Source: Actinopolyspora lacussalsi (lineage in GTDB: Bacteria; Actinomycetota; Actinomycetes; Mycobacteriales; Pseudonocardiaceae). Taken from it: DNA of 64,000 bases. The stretch covers positions 4,464,001 through 4,528,000 of the forward strand of contig JAURUC010000001.1 of NCBI GenBank assembly GCA_030803735.1, read 5' to 3'. Below are positions 1 through 8,335 of the stretch, in pieces. The position numbers and the translations under genes were made by a program. Every line of letters begins with the position of its first letter. The stretch's first letter is position 1. The notes beneath the pieces were generated by a model. It was not told where the DNA came from. It made no database searches and saw nothing but the letters and a program-made list of their open reading frames with translations.

Positions 1-685
1 GCCAGCGCACCAACTGTTGTGCGGTGGCCAGGAGATCGTCGTAGTAATTGCTCAACGTCAGCAGTTCGGTGGTCGACCGGCCTTCCTCCGGCCGTTCGGG
101 TGCGTTGGGAAACACTTGGCCGAAGACGTCGGTGATTTCACCGGATCGCAGTTCGTCCACGATCCGGTTGTGGAACTTAGCGAATGCCAGATGCAGCTGC
201 GATATAATCAGATTCTCGTCGTTGCGCGGATCGCCGATCAACGCCACTCCCTCCGGAGTTCGGGCGTGATCGTGCCCCCCTTCTGCGATCGCGAGTTTGG
301 TCTGCTGTGACTCGGCGTCGTAGAGGAGTTCGTCGACGGCCGGGCCGCCGCCGTACAGGTGGTCCAGATCGAGGCGCGGTGAGCGGAAACTGCGCAGGGC
401 TTCGGGGTCGACCCGCTGTTCCAGGCTGCTGGTCGGATCGAACGTGATGTTGTGGTCGATGAACTGTCCGAGAAAGGTGAACCCCGAGTCGAGGACCGGG
501 TTCTGTTGCTCGTCGGTCGTGGTTCCGGAATCCATTTTTCCACCCGGTAGGCCGAACTCCTCGGCGAGTTCCGGCCCGGTGGCCCTTCTGGGTTCGATCG
601 TCGGAAACATTCTGCCGAATCTGCCGGTTACCGCACCGTTTCGTGCGGCCGACTGCCCCCGGTTCCGCGATCCGTGTACCGTCAT
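1..685 (-). CDS. Animal-type haem peroxidase family protein (3' part outside window)
   Basis: The reverse strand encodes 228 residues from an ATG at 685 to the window edge, without a stop. About 70 residues in, the segment FLGQFIDHNITFDPTSSLEQ carries the distal histidine and calcium-loop pattern of the animal haem-peroxidase superfamily. Further on, GDPRNDENLIISQLHLAF followed by FHNRIVDEL matches the block holding the catalytic arginine. These enzymes use H2O2 to oxidise halides or organic substrates; bacterial members often belong to secreted or defence systems, but the substrate here cannot be read. A purine-rich GGGAG lies about 10 nt before the ATG. No obvious signal peptide is present at the chosen start. 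Family membership is firm; function is not. Confidence 0.85.
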   Translation of the reverse strand, partial: MTVHGSRNRGQSAARNGAVTGRFGRMFPTIEPRRATGPELAEEFGLPGGKMDSGTTTDEQQNPVLDSGFTFLGQFIDHNITFDPTSSLEQRVDPEALRSFRSPRLDLDHLYGGGPAVDELLYDAESQQTKLAIAEGGHDHARTPEGVALIGDPRNDENLIISQLHLAFAKFHNRIVDELRSGEITDVFGQVFPNAPERPEEGRSTTELLTLSNYYDDLLATAQQLVRW

Positions 686-836
686 GAACAAACTCCCGCT
701 TTGGTTTTCATGCGGCGAACATCGCAAAAGGATCGAATGTCTCTCGCCCCCCATGAACAGACCTTCGGTCGTTCCCGATGTGCCTGCGATCTTCTCCTCG
801 CGAATCCGCGCGCGAAGAGATCCTTCCCTCCGGAGA

Positions 837-857
837 GATCCGATTCCCAATCGGATC
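837..857. promoter_or_regulatory. Perfect 9-3-9 inverted repeat upstream of the haem peroxidase
   Basis: GATCCGATT and AATCGGATC are separated by CCC, giving a perfect inverted repeat about 150 bp upstream of the peroxidase start. It lies in the 307-bp gap (686-992) that otherwise shows no gene. It could be a repressor operator or a small RNA hairpin; there is no T-tract, so a terminator is less likely. Confidence 0.4.
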
Positions 858-992
858 CGTAAACGAAAGTAGTGGATTTCACTCGACAGTGACAATCAAC
901 TACTCGGTAAGTCACTCGAATGGAGCAGAGTTAGGATTTCGGCAGTACGGAAGGTAGCGGGGTAACCGGGTAAGCCTGCCGATCATCCCCGA

Positions 993-2723
993 TCAGCCCC
1001 GGGCACGTGTCACCGTTCGCAACAGGCCGGGCGTCAACCGCGAGAGCAGCAGGCCCGCCCTGGCCTCCGGCGTGACCGGTGCGACGGCTCGGTCGCGGCG
1101 AACCGCCCGCAGGATCTCCGCCGCGGCGCTCTCAGAGGTGAAGGCGCGACGACGATAGAGGCGCCCCGCTCGTTCCCGCTTGCGCCGTTGCTGTTCGGGA
1201 GAGCTGCCCACGAAGGTCGTCGTGTCGGTTATGCCGGAGCTGACCACTCCCGGGCACACCGCGGTGACCCCGATGCCGTGCGCGGACAGCTCACCCCGCA
1301 GTCGTTCGGAGAGGGCGAGTACCGCGGCCTTGGAGCTCGCGTAGGCGGGCAACCCCGGTACGGGCAGATAGGCCGCCGCCGAGGCCACGTTGACGATCCG
1401 GCCGCCCTCGCCGCGCTCGATCAGCTGTTCGGCGAACGCCCGGCAACCGTGGATCACGCCCCACAGGTTCACGTCCAGGACCCGTTGCCAGTCGGCCTCC
1501 GTGGTGTCCATGAAGGAACCGGACATGCCGATCCCGGCGTTGTTGATCACTATGTCGGCTACGCCGTGCTCCTCCCGTACCCGTTCGGCCAGCTCCCGCA
1601 CCGAGGAGCCCGTCGCCACGTCCACGCCGTATCCCGCGGCCACGGCCCCCTGCTCGCGCAGTCGCGCCGCGGTCAGCCGCGCCGCGGCTTCGTCCACATC
1701 GGCCGCCACGATCTCGGCGCCCTCCGCCGCGAAGGCGTGCGCGGTGGCACGACCTATTCCGCTTCCCGCCCCGGTGACCACGACGAGCCGGTCCGCGAAA
1801 CCCCGCCGATCGACGCCGGTTCGGGCTCTGCGCAGTTCCCGGGACTGTTCCCCGCCTTCCAGGTGCCGGACGAACTCCTCGGTAGCGTGGGCGATCCGTT
1901 CCGGGGAGCTGCGGGGCAGCCAGTGCCCGCCCCGCAGGTGCCGCACCCGCAGGTCCTCGACCCAGCGGTCGATCTCGGTCTGCATGGGGGTTCCGACGAA
2001 GGAATCGCCCGTGGGGGCGAGTACCTGCACCGGTACCGAGGTGGCGCGTGGGGTCGGAGCGCGGAACCGCCGCGAGGTGTTCCTGCGGTACAGCGCGAGC
2101 CCGGCCACCCCGTCACTGGTTCGCGCCGTGATGTGCCGAGCACTGGGGTCCAGCAGCCGTATCACCCGCCGCATGATGCCGGTGCGCCACGCCAGTTCGG
2201 GGATGACGGGAAGCTGGAAGAAACCGATGTAGCCGGAGTGCGTGAGTTGGCTCACCAGGTCGCGGAGCCCTCGCGGCGTGGGACGGCGCAGTTTGCTCCG
2301 CATCCACTCGCCCGCGTGGTCGAGGGAGGGGCCCGAGATCGTGGTGAAGGAGCGGATTCGTTCCCGCAGCCTCGGATTGGTGACGGCCTGCCACGCCTGG
2401 ATCGATCCCCAGTCGTGGGCCAGCAGGTGCACGGGGCGTTCGGGACTGACCTCGTCCATGACCCGTTCCAGGTCGGCGGCGAGCCGCTCGAGGTCGTAGG
2501 CGTCGTTCCGGCGGGGCCTGTCCGATTCGCCCGCGCCCCGCACGTCGTAGGTGACCACGTGATACCGCTCGGCGAGCAGGGGAACCACCTCGTCCCAGAC
2601 GTGCCGGTCGTCGGGATACCCGTGTACGCACACGATGCACGGACGTGCACGGTCGCCGTGCTCGCGCACCGCGAGCCGGATTCCGTCGCTGGTGTGTACT
2701 CGCGGACTGGCCGTCATGATCAC
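993..2723 (-). CDS. EphD-like fusion: alpha/beta-hydrolase (epoxide hydrolase type) + short-chain dehydrogenase
   Basis: This 576-residue protein joins two enzymes. Residues 1-290 form an alpha/beta-hydrolase: HGYP oxyanion motif near 34, nucleophile Asp104 in HDWGS, and a late GGHW histidine. Asp rather than Ser as nucleophile points to epoxide-hydrolase or dehalogenase chemistry. Residues 305-576 form a classical SDR: the cofactor motif TGAGSGIG near 317, NNAG, and a YASSK catalytic pair. The order and length match mycobacterial EphD, which acts on lipid or mycolate-related substrates; the substrate here is unknown. A second ATG two codons downstream is an equally good start. The gene stands alone, convergent with nothing, and is followed upstream by an operator-like palindrome at 2816-2836. 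Confidence 0.85.
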   Translation of the reverse strand: MIMTASPRVHTSDGIRLAVREHGDRARPCIVCVHGYPDDRHVWDEVVPLLAERYHVVTYDVRGAGESDRPRRNDAYDLERLAADLERVMDEVSPERPVHLLAHDWGSIQAWQAVTNPRLRERIRSFTTISGPSLDHAGEWMRSKLRRPTPRGLRDLVSQLTHSGYIGFFQLPVIPELAWRTGIMRRVIRLLDPSARHITARTSDGVAGLALYRRNTSRRFRAPTPRATSVPVQVLAPTGDSFVGTPMQTEIDRWVEDLRVRHLRGGHWLPRSSPERIAHATEEFVRHLEGGEQSRELRRARTGVDRRGFADRLVVVTGAGSGIGRATAHAFAAEGAEIVAADVDEAAARLTAARLREQGAVAAGYGVDVATGSSVRELAERVREEHGVADIVINNAGIGMSGSFMDTTEADWQRVLDVNLWGVIHGCRAFAEQLIERGEGGRIVNVASAAAYLPVPGLPAYASSKAAVLALSERLRGELSAHGIGVTAVCPGVVSSGITDTTTFVGSSPEQQRRKRERAGRLYRRRAFTSESAAAEILRAVRRDRAVAPVTPEARAGLLLSRLTPGLLRTVTRARG

Positions 2724-2815
2724 GTCCTCGTCGGGGGTCCCGAAGCCGTCGGCCCGCCCGGGGCGGGCAACCGACCGGTCCGGGCGTTATTTCGTCCGGC
2801 CCGATCGACGAAGTA

Positions 2816-2836
2816 ACTGTTACCACGAGTAACAGT
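2816..2836. promoter_or_regulatory. TetR-type palindrome upstream of the EphD-like gene
   Basis: ACTGTTAC and GTAACAGT flank CACGA, a perfect 8-5-8 inverted repeat about 93 bp upstream of the hydrolase/SDR start. Spacing and symmetry resemble operators of TetR-family repressors that control lipid genes in actinobacteria. No TetR gene is next to it in this window, so the regulator would act in trans. Confidence 0.5.
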
Positions 2837-2927
2837 AGGTTGTCGAACACCGAGCGACACCGGTGATCCACCGCGACGGGCCGACTCGCGTGCTGACCAC
2901 CTGTCCCGGCGAATCGTTCCGCCCCTG

Positions 2928-3851
2928 TTACCCCTGGGCAGGCGGAGGGAGGAGCGTGTCGGCGGTTCGGGTGATCGTGTCCAGCGCGGTGGCGATCGCC
3001 GGGCGGTCCCGGCTGCCGAGCCTGTTGGTCGCCAGGATGCGGCGTGCCGGTGCCGGTTCGCCGCGCAGCGGGATGCGGGTGACGGGCCAGTCCTGGTGCA
3101 ACCTGGCGAGCCTGGGAACGAGGATGATGCCGAAGTCGTGGGCCACCAGGGCTGTTCCGGTCTCCCACTCGTCGGCGTAGTGCGCGATGTCCGGTGTGAA
3201 CCCGGCCGCCATGCACGCGGTGCGCACCAGGTGGTGGTAGGTGCTGCCCGGCCGTCCCAGTATCCACGACTCGTCGGCGGCGTCGGCGAGCGTGACCGTC
3301 CGGCGCTCGGTCAGGTGGTGGTGCTCGGGTACCACCAGATCGAGCGGATCGTCGAGCAGTGGATGCTGGTCGAAGCGGGTGTCCGATGCGGGCGGCGTGT
3401 CGTCGGTGGCGATCAGCAGTGCCAGATCGGCATCGCCCGCCAGCAGCAGATCGAAGCAGCGCGCCGGTTCGGCCTCGATGACCCGGACCCGCAGGTGCGG
3501 GTAGTGGTCCCGTAGCGCGGCGGCGGCCGGGGGAAGCAGGTGAGTCGCCGCGGTGGAGAAGCCGCACACGGTGAACGAGCCCTCGGGTTCGTCGGTGGCG
3601 GCGGCCAGTTCCGCCCGGGCGCGCTCGGCCTGTGCGGACAGCACCTCGGCGTGGCGCAGCACGGTCGTGGCGGCGGCGGTCAATCGGATGCCGCGCCCCG
3701 ACTGGGTGATCAGTTCCACCCCGAGTTCGGCGGCCAGCTGACGCAACTGGTGTGACACGGCCGAGGGCGTGTAGTGCAACGCCTGGGCGGCGGCGGTGAC
3801 CGTGCCGTGGTGGGCCACCAGCTGCAGCACCCGCAACTTCGGATCGATCAT
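2928..3851 (-). CDS. LysR-family transcriptional regulator
   Basis: The 307-residue protein starts at the ATG at 3851 (IDPKLRVLQLVAHHGTVTAAA), which begins the winged helix at residue 1 as usual for LysR; an in-frame upstream extension would overlap the divergent promoter. The HTH runs TVTAAAQALHYTPSAVSHQLRQLAAELGVEL in two helices around residues 18-45. Residues 90-300 fit a periplasmic-binding-fold effector domain. It is divergent from the MFS transporter starting at 3924, the classic arrangement in which a LysR protein controls its neighbour and itself. The effector cannot be inferred. Confidence 0.9.
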   Translation of the reverse strand: MIDPKLRVLQLVAHHGTVTAAAQALHYTPSAVSHQLRQLAAELGVELITQSGRGIRLTAAATTVLRHAEVLSAQAERARAELAAATDEPEGSFTVCGFSTAATHLLPPAAAALRDHYPHLRVRVIEAEPARCFDLLLAGDADLALLIATDDTPPASDTRFDQHPLLDDPLDLVVPEHHHLTERRTVTLADAADESWILGRPGSTYHHLVRTACMAAGFTPDIAHYADEWETGTALVAHDFGIILVPRLARLHQDWPVTRIPLRGEPAPARRILATNRLGSRDRPAIATALDTITRTADTLLPPPAQG

Positions 3852-3923
3852 GTAAATATTTTGCACGATCGTTTGCGAAAACGTTTGCTTCTCTGCAGCA
3901 GTTTTCGTGGACAGACTGGTGTC
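3852..3923. promoter_or_regulatory. Divergent LysR/MFS promoter region
   Basis: The 72-bp gap is AT-rich for this genome. It contains ACGATCGT and a dyad around GCGAAAACGTTTGC that fits a T-N11-A LysR box. Both genes would be controlled from here. Confidence 0.35.
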
Positions 3924-5300
3924 GTGCTGTTCCGGAGATTTTTCGACGAAGATGGTTCCGGTCCCCGACTCGCCACGGGCAGGTTTGCCACCGGTCGCGC
4001 CCACGAGGTGCGTACGGCGGTCTACCTGCTGGTCGTGCTCACTGCGGGGGCCTATCTGCCCAGCCCGTTGTACCCCGACTACCAGCAGGCCTTCGGATTC
4101 GGCGATCTCACGATGACGTCGATCTACGCCACCTTCGCACTCGTCAGCGCGCCCGCCCTGCTGCTGTTCGGCCCGGCTTCGGACGCGCTGGGTCCCAGAA
4201 CGGTACTTCGCGCTGGCTTGCTGGCCGCCGCGCTCGGTTCGTGCTGTTTCGCGCTCGCCTCCGGCCCGGCCTGGTTGCTGGTGGGGCGCGCCGCGCAGGG
4301 AACAGCGCTGGGAGCCGTGACCGGGGCGACCAGCGCGCTGCTCGTCGAACGGGCCGCGAACAGGGACAGGTTACGCGCGTCCACAGTGGCCAGCATGGGA
4401 TTCGTGGCGGGGACCGCCACCGGGCCGCTCGTCGCGGGGGTGCTGGCCCAGTACGCGCCCGCGCCCCGCCTCTCGCCCTATCTGGTGCATCTGGCGCTGC
4501 TGGCGGTCGGGTGGTGCCTGGTCTCGGCACTGCCCGCGGCCACCTCCCGGGTGAGCCGTTGGCGCCCGACACGCCCGCGAATACCGGCGGGGATACGCGC
4601 TTCGTTCACCACGGCCGCCGCTTCCGGCTTCCTCGCCTGGACCGGCGCCGGCCTCTTCCTGGCGGTCGTGCCGGTCGTGCTCGGTCGACGGGCGGGAGTC
4701 GAGAACCCGGCGATCACGGGCGCGCTGCTCTGTGCCGTGCTCACCTGCTCGGTGCTGATTCAACCGCTGGTGACCCGGTTCGGTCCGCGCCTGGCGCAGC
4801 TGCTCGGGCTCGGTGCGTTGCTGAGCGGGCTCGTGCTGCTGGCGCTGACCGGCGGCGGTTCGCTGTCGGTGACCGTGATCGCGGCGGTGGCCACCGGAGT
4901 CGGGCACGGCCTCACCTACAGCGGCGCGGGCGCCACCATCGACGTGGTAGCTCCCGAACGGCAGCGCGCGGGGGTGACCTCCGCGCTCTACATCGCCTTC
5001 TACGCCGGTGCCGGGCTGCCCGCTGTGGTGGTCGGACTGCTGACCCGCTGGCACGACATGGCCACGGCCGTGTCCTGGTTGGGTGCCGTCGCCGCTTCGC
5101 TCGTGCCGATCGTCGTGATGGCGCTGCTGCTGGCCGACCGCAACCGGCGGGTGTCGCGTACCGAGTTCCGGGCACGAACCACCGCCACGTACCAGCCGTT
5201 CCGTGAGCCCCGTCGGTTCGGCCGATTCGGTCGACGCGACGTGCCCGCACACCAGGACCGGCTCGAACCGGCCGATACCGAGTTCAGCCGATCGGGATGA
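3924..5300 (+). CDS. MFS transporter (drug/metabolite efflux type)
   Basis: The 458-residue product shows about twelve hydrophobic segments, beginning with TAVYLLVVLTAGAYLPSPLY and ending near LVPIVVMALLLADRNRR. A cytoplasmic loop after helix 2 (GPASDALGPRTVLRAG) is the MFS signature motif between TM2 and TM3. The long in-frame 5' extension overlaps the divergent LysR gene and is unlikely, so the GTG at 3924 was chosen, although no strong ribosome-binding site precedes it. The C-terminus carries about 55 charged residues rich in Arg. Linkage to a LysR regulator suggests inducible export or import of one metabolite; the substrate is unknown. Confidence 0.85.
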   Translation: MLFRRFFDEDGSGPRLATGRFATGRAHEVRTAVYLLVVLTAGAYLPSPLYPDYQQAFGFGDLTMTSIYATFALVSAPALLLFGPASDALGPRTVLRAGLLAAALGSCCFALASGPAWLLVGRAAQGTALGAVTGATSALLVERAANRDRLRASTVASMGFVAGTATGPLVAGVLAQYAPAPRLSPYLVHLALLAVGWCLVSALPAATSRVSRWRPTRPRIPAGIRASFTTAAASGFLAWTGAGLFLAVVPVVLGRRAGVENPAITGALLCAVLTCSVLIQPLVTRFGPRLAQLLGLGALLSGLVLLALTGGGSLSVTVIAAVATGVGHGLTYSGAGATIDVVAPERQRAGVTSALYIAFYAGAGLPAVVVGLLTRWHDMATAVSWLGAVAASLVPIVVMALLLADRNRRVSRTEFRARTTATYQPFREPRRFGRFGRRDVPAHQDRLEPADTEFSRSG

Positions 5301-5356
5301 GCCGTCGCGACACGGGCCCGCGTCGCGTCTCCCGGCCGTACCGGGTGCGAGCTGGG

Positions 5357-5980
5357 TCAGCCGCGGGCCTGTCGAATCCGTTCCAGCAGTCCCGAGATAC
5401 GTTCGGCGGCCTCCGCCTGATCGCCTTCGGACAGCGCCGAACCCATCCCGACCGCGACCGCCCCGTTCGCTATCCAGTCGGGGGCTCGGTCCACCGAGAC
5501 TCCGCCGGTTGGAACCATCGGGGCCTGCGGCAGTGCCGCGAGCACGTCCCGCATGCTCTCCGGCGTCCACCTGCTCGCGGGGAACAGCTTGATCGCGTCG
5601 GCACCCGCTTCCAGGGCCCGCACCAGCTCGCTCGGCGTGTCGACACCGGGCAGCACCGCCGCACCGTAGCGGTGGCCGGTGGAGATCACCTCGTCGTGCA
5701 GCGATGGCGATACCAGGAACCGAGCCCCGGCGTCGACGGCGAGTCGTGCGGAGGTGGCGTCCAGCACGGTGCCCGCCCCCAGCAGCGCGTTCGGGTACTC
5801 CGCACGGAGCTCGCGCAACACCGTCGTGGCGTCCGGTGTGGTCAGCGAGACCTCCAGTACCTCCAGGCCCGCGTTCAGGCAGGCCGCGGCACGTTGCCTT
5901 GCCGTTCGTGCGTCGGCGGCCCGGACGATACCCACCACCCCGTGCTCGGCGATGGTGCTTGCTACCTGCCAGCGGTACAT
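5357..5980 (-). CDS. 2-dehydro-3-deoxy-6-phosphogluconate/-galactonate aldolase (class I)
   Basis: The 207-residue protein is a typical KDPG/KHG aldolase. The Schiff-base lysine is Lys131 in DAIKLFPAS; EVSLTTPDA carries the upstream catalytic glutamate, and PTGGVS and VGMGSAL form the phosphate-binding loops near the C-terminus. It splits the phosphorylated 2-keto-3-deoxy acid into pyruvate and glyceraldehyde 3-phosphate. With the downstream kinase, lactonase and galactonate-type dehydratase it probably completes the D-galactonate (De Ley-Doudoroff) route, making it functionally DgoA, though KDPG specificity cannot be excluded. It is separated from the kinase gene by 439 bp of repeat-rich DNA and may be transcribed independently. 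Confidence 0.88.
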   Translation of the reverse strand: MYRWQVASTIAEHGVVGIVRAADARTARQRAAACLNAGLEVLEVSLTTPDATTVLRELRAEYPNALLGAGTVLDATSARLAVDAGARFLVSPSLHDEVISTGHRYGAAVLPGVDTPSELVRALEAGADAIKLFPASRWTPESMRDVLAALPQAPMVPTGGVSVDRAPDWIANGAVAVGMGSALSEGDQAEAAERISGLLERIRQARG

Positions 5981-6029
5981 TCCACTCCTCCGTACAGAAC
6001 TCGAAACGGTATTCGTGTGCGTGCTCGGT

Positions 6030-6238
6030 TAGCCGTCACGTGAGTCGGCGCCTTGCTGTGTTGGGCCGGCTCTTGAGTAGCGACCTACGCGGCGAGCGGC
6101 CCGGCCTCGCAATGCATCCGACTCACGCACCGGGGACACCCGCGCTGCGACACTCACGCTCGCTTCCCGACGGCGCCCCTGGAACACACCCGGAAAATCG
6201 ACGTCGCACGGGAGAACCCGCGGCGGTGCCGATTGCGT
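6030..6238 (+). repeat. Degenerate copy of the dispersed hairpin repeat (R6)
   Basis: This segment of the 439-bp gene-free gap 5981-6419 keeps the TAGCGACCTAC loop near 6078 and the terminal block GGGAGAACCCGCGGCGGTGCC at about 6210-6230, shared with the copies at 25.7, 46.0 and 57.1 kb. The stem between them is no longer well paired. Confidence 0.5.
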
Positions 6239-6302
6239 AAGTGGTGGGAGCTCGGCTCGCGGGAGTGGTGGGAGTGCGGCCCCGTGCCGTCCCACCGCCC
6301 GG

Positions 6303-6378
6303 CGATTTCGCGAGAAATCGACGTCCGCCTCCGCCGTGCCGCCCCAGCGGGGCGTCGATTTCGCGAGAAATCGACGCC
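6303..6378. repeat. Two copies of the TTTCGCGAGAAA palindromic repeat
   Basis: CGATTTCGCGAGAAATCG occurs at 6303-6320 and 6356-6373. The second copy extends to a perfect 28-bp inverted repeat (6351-6378) with 12-bp arms, GGCGTCGATTTC and its complement, around GCGA. It lies about 40 bp downstream of the kinase stop and could act as its terminator or as a REP-like protein-binding site. Related copies lie at 14.4, 25.9, 27.6 and 46.2 kb. Confidence 0.75.
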
Positions 6379-6419
6379 ACCGGGGCCGTGCCGACTCCAC
6401 AACGCGTGGTCGAATGGCG

Positions 6420-7370
6420 TCAGCGCGCGGTGACCTGCTCGTCACCCACGGCCAGATCCCGCAACCGCGAGTCAGGGAGGCCGTCCATGTCCCCGAGAAT
6501 CTGCACCACGCTGCCCGCCACGGTGGCGGCCTCGGCCAGCGCCTCGGGCACCGAGATCCCCCGCAGGTGCGCGGACAGGAATCCCGCGTTGAACGCGTCA
6601 CCGGCTCCCACCGGATCCACCGCGGGCACCTCGGCCGCCCGCTGGAACCACTCCCGCTCACCGTCGGTGGCCCAGGCCCCGCGCGAGCCCAGCTTGAGCA
6701 CCACCAGCCGGGCACCCCGTTCGAGCAACCACCCGGCGGCGGCACGCTCACCGGCGCACCCGCTGATCTCCTCGGCCTCGTCCAGACCGGTCAGTACCAG
6801 GTCGGTTCGCTCGGTGAGTGGGCGCAGCAGCTCCACCCACCGCTCGATCCCGGCCAGCTTGCGCCGAATGTTGGGATCCAGACTCACCGGAACCCCGGCA
6901 TCCCGCGCCGCCCGCACCGCCCGTTCGGTGGCCGCTCTCGCGTCCTCGGACAGCGCGGCGGTGATGCCGGTCAGGTGCAGCAACCCGGCCCCACCGATCC
7001 ACTCCTCGTCCACGTCCCCCTCGTGCAGGGCGCTGCCGGCCGAGCCGCTCCGGTAGTAGCAGACCTCGATGGGGCGGTGCGCGTGCGCGTCGCGCACCAG
7101 CAGCCCGGTGGGCAGCGACTCGTCCACCACAGCCCGGGAGACGTCGACTCCTTCGCCGCGCAGGGTACGCAGCGCGGAACGGCCGAACGGATCGTCGCCC
7201 ACCCGCCCGAACCACCCCACGCGGTGGCCGAGGCGGGCCAGCCCCACGGCCGTGTTCGACTCCGCTCCGGCGATCGAACGCCGGAACCCCGCCGCGTGCT
7301 CCAGCGGCTGCCCCTGCTCCGCCAGCAGCAGCCCCATCGTCTCACCGAAAGTGATCACCTCGGGGCTCAA
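6420..7370 (-). CDS. PfkB-family sugar-acid kinase (2-dehydro-3-deoxygalactono/gluconokinase)
   Basis: The 316-residue protein begins with VITFGETMGLLL, has the substrate-side pattern CYYRSGSAGS near 104-112, and ends with the PfkB signature DPVGAGDAFNAGF, in which Asp258 is the catalytic base. These features fit 2-keto-3-deoxygluconate or -galactonate kinases. The start is taken as TTG at 7370 because it overlaps the TGA of the upstream lactonase gene (TTGA), implying translational coupling; GTG at 7358 is an alternative. The long open frame continuing upstream to about 9215 is a shadow of the two preceding genes. The product feeds the aldolase at 5357-5980. Confidence 0.88.
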   Translation of the reverse strand: MSPEVITFGETMGLLLAEQGQPLEHAAGFRRSIAGAESNTAVGLARLGHRVGWFGRVGDDPFGRSALRTLRGEGVDVSRAVVDESLPTGLLVRDAHAHRPIEVCYYRSGSAGSALHEGDVDEEWIGGAGLLHLTGITAALSEDARAATERAVRAARDAGVPVSLDPNIRRKLAGIERWVELLRPLTERTDLVLTGLDEAEEISGCAGERAAAGWLLERGARLVVLKLGSRGAWATDGEREWFQRAAEVPAVDPVGAGDAFNAGFLSAHLRGISVPEALAEAATVAGSVVQILGDMDGLPDSRLRDLAVGDEQVTAR

Positions 7371-8320
7371 GCGTCCTCCTCGATCCGGAACGGGTGCACG
7401 CGGTTGCCCCGGACATCGGGATCGAAGTGGAACAGCGCGCCCGCGTGGGGATCCTCCCGGTTCTCGATGCCCTGCCGGGAGGTGGTGATGTAGAGGGTGT
7501 CCAGGTCGGTTCCGCCGAACGCGCAGGCGGTCACCTGGGGTGTGGGCAGCTCCACCCTGGTGAGCAGTTCGCCCTCCGGGCTGTAGCGGTGCACCGCCCC
7601 GCCCTGCCAGAGCGCGACCCACAGGCAGCCCGCTGCGTCCAGCGTCAACCCGTCCGGAGCGCCGAGTTCGTTCGGAATCCGCACCACGGGACGTCTGTCG
7701 TGCAGCTCCCCGGTGCCCGGCGTGACGTCGAACCGGTCGATGCGCCGGGTGGGGGTGTCCACGTAGTACGCCGTCCCACCGTCGGGGGTCCACACCAGAC
7801 CGTTGGAGATGGTCACCCCGTCCAGCACCCGCTCGGTACTCAGGTCGCCGTGCAGCCGCCACAACGCCCCCCGGCCGGGGGATTCGTCGTAGGCCATCGA
7901 GCCCGCGTAGAACCTGCCGAGGGCGTCGCACCCGCCGTCGTTCATGCGTACCGAGGGGTCGCTCCACAACTCGGGCAGTGACTCCGGTGTCTCGTTGCCC
8001 GGCCGCAGCAGGGCGAAGCCCCGTTCCAGCGCCAGCACCAGACCACCGCCCACCACCGGCCGTGCCACGGCGGCCACGGTTCCGACCTTGGTGCGGCCGA
8101 CGGTGCCGCCCGGAACCATGCTCAGCAGGTCTCCCGCGAGCATGTCCACCCAGTGCAGCTGTCCGGTGGCCTCGTCCCAGACCGGTCCCTCGCCGTGCTC
8201 GGCGCGGTTCTCGGTCAGCTGTTCGGCCCGGTGTACGGCAACGCTCGAATCGCTGTGCAAGCCGAAGAATCCTTTCGTGCCGGGTTCTGCCGATCCGGAC
8301 GGTGCGTCCGGTTCGGACAC
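7367..8320 (-). CDS. SMP-30/gluconolactonase/LRE family sugar lactonase
   Basis: The 317-residue protein is a six-bladed beta-propeller lactonase. Probable metal and active-site residues are Glu44 (GEGPVWD), Asn127 (RMNDGG), Asn173 (ISNGLVW) and Asp223 (APDGLTLD). It would hydrolyse an aldonolactone, here probably galactono-lactone, to the free acid that the dehydratase at 9422 consumes. It sits between the GntR regulator (16-bp gap) and the kinase (overlap), so all three are one transcript running leftward. The first 25 residues are low in structure and could be shortened by a downstream start. Confidence 0.88.
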   Translation of the reverse strand: MSEPDAPSGSAEPGTKGFFGLHSDSSVAVHRAEQLTENRAEHGEGPVWDEATGQLHWVDMLAGDLLSMVPGGTVGRTKVGTVAAVARPVVGGGLVLALERGFALLRPGNETPESLPELWSDPSVRMNDGGCDALGRFYAGSMAYDESPGRGALWRLHGDLSTERVLDGVTISNGLVWTPDGGTAYYVDTPTRRIDRFDVTPGTGELHDRRPVVRIPNELGAPDGLTLDAAGCLWVALWQGGAVHRYSPEGELLTRVELPTPQVTACAFGGTDLDTLYITTSRQGIENREDPHAGALFHFDPDVRGNRVHPFRIEEDA

Positions 8321-8335
8321 TGCCGCTGCTTCCGC

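Noticed and set aside
1188..2816. A 542-codon plus-strand frame opposite the EphD-like gene
   Set aside because: It is antisense to a well-supported fusion enzyme and has the biased composition of a high-GC shadow frame.
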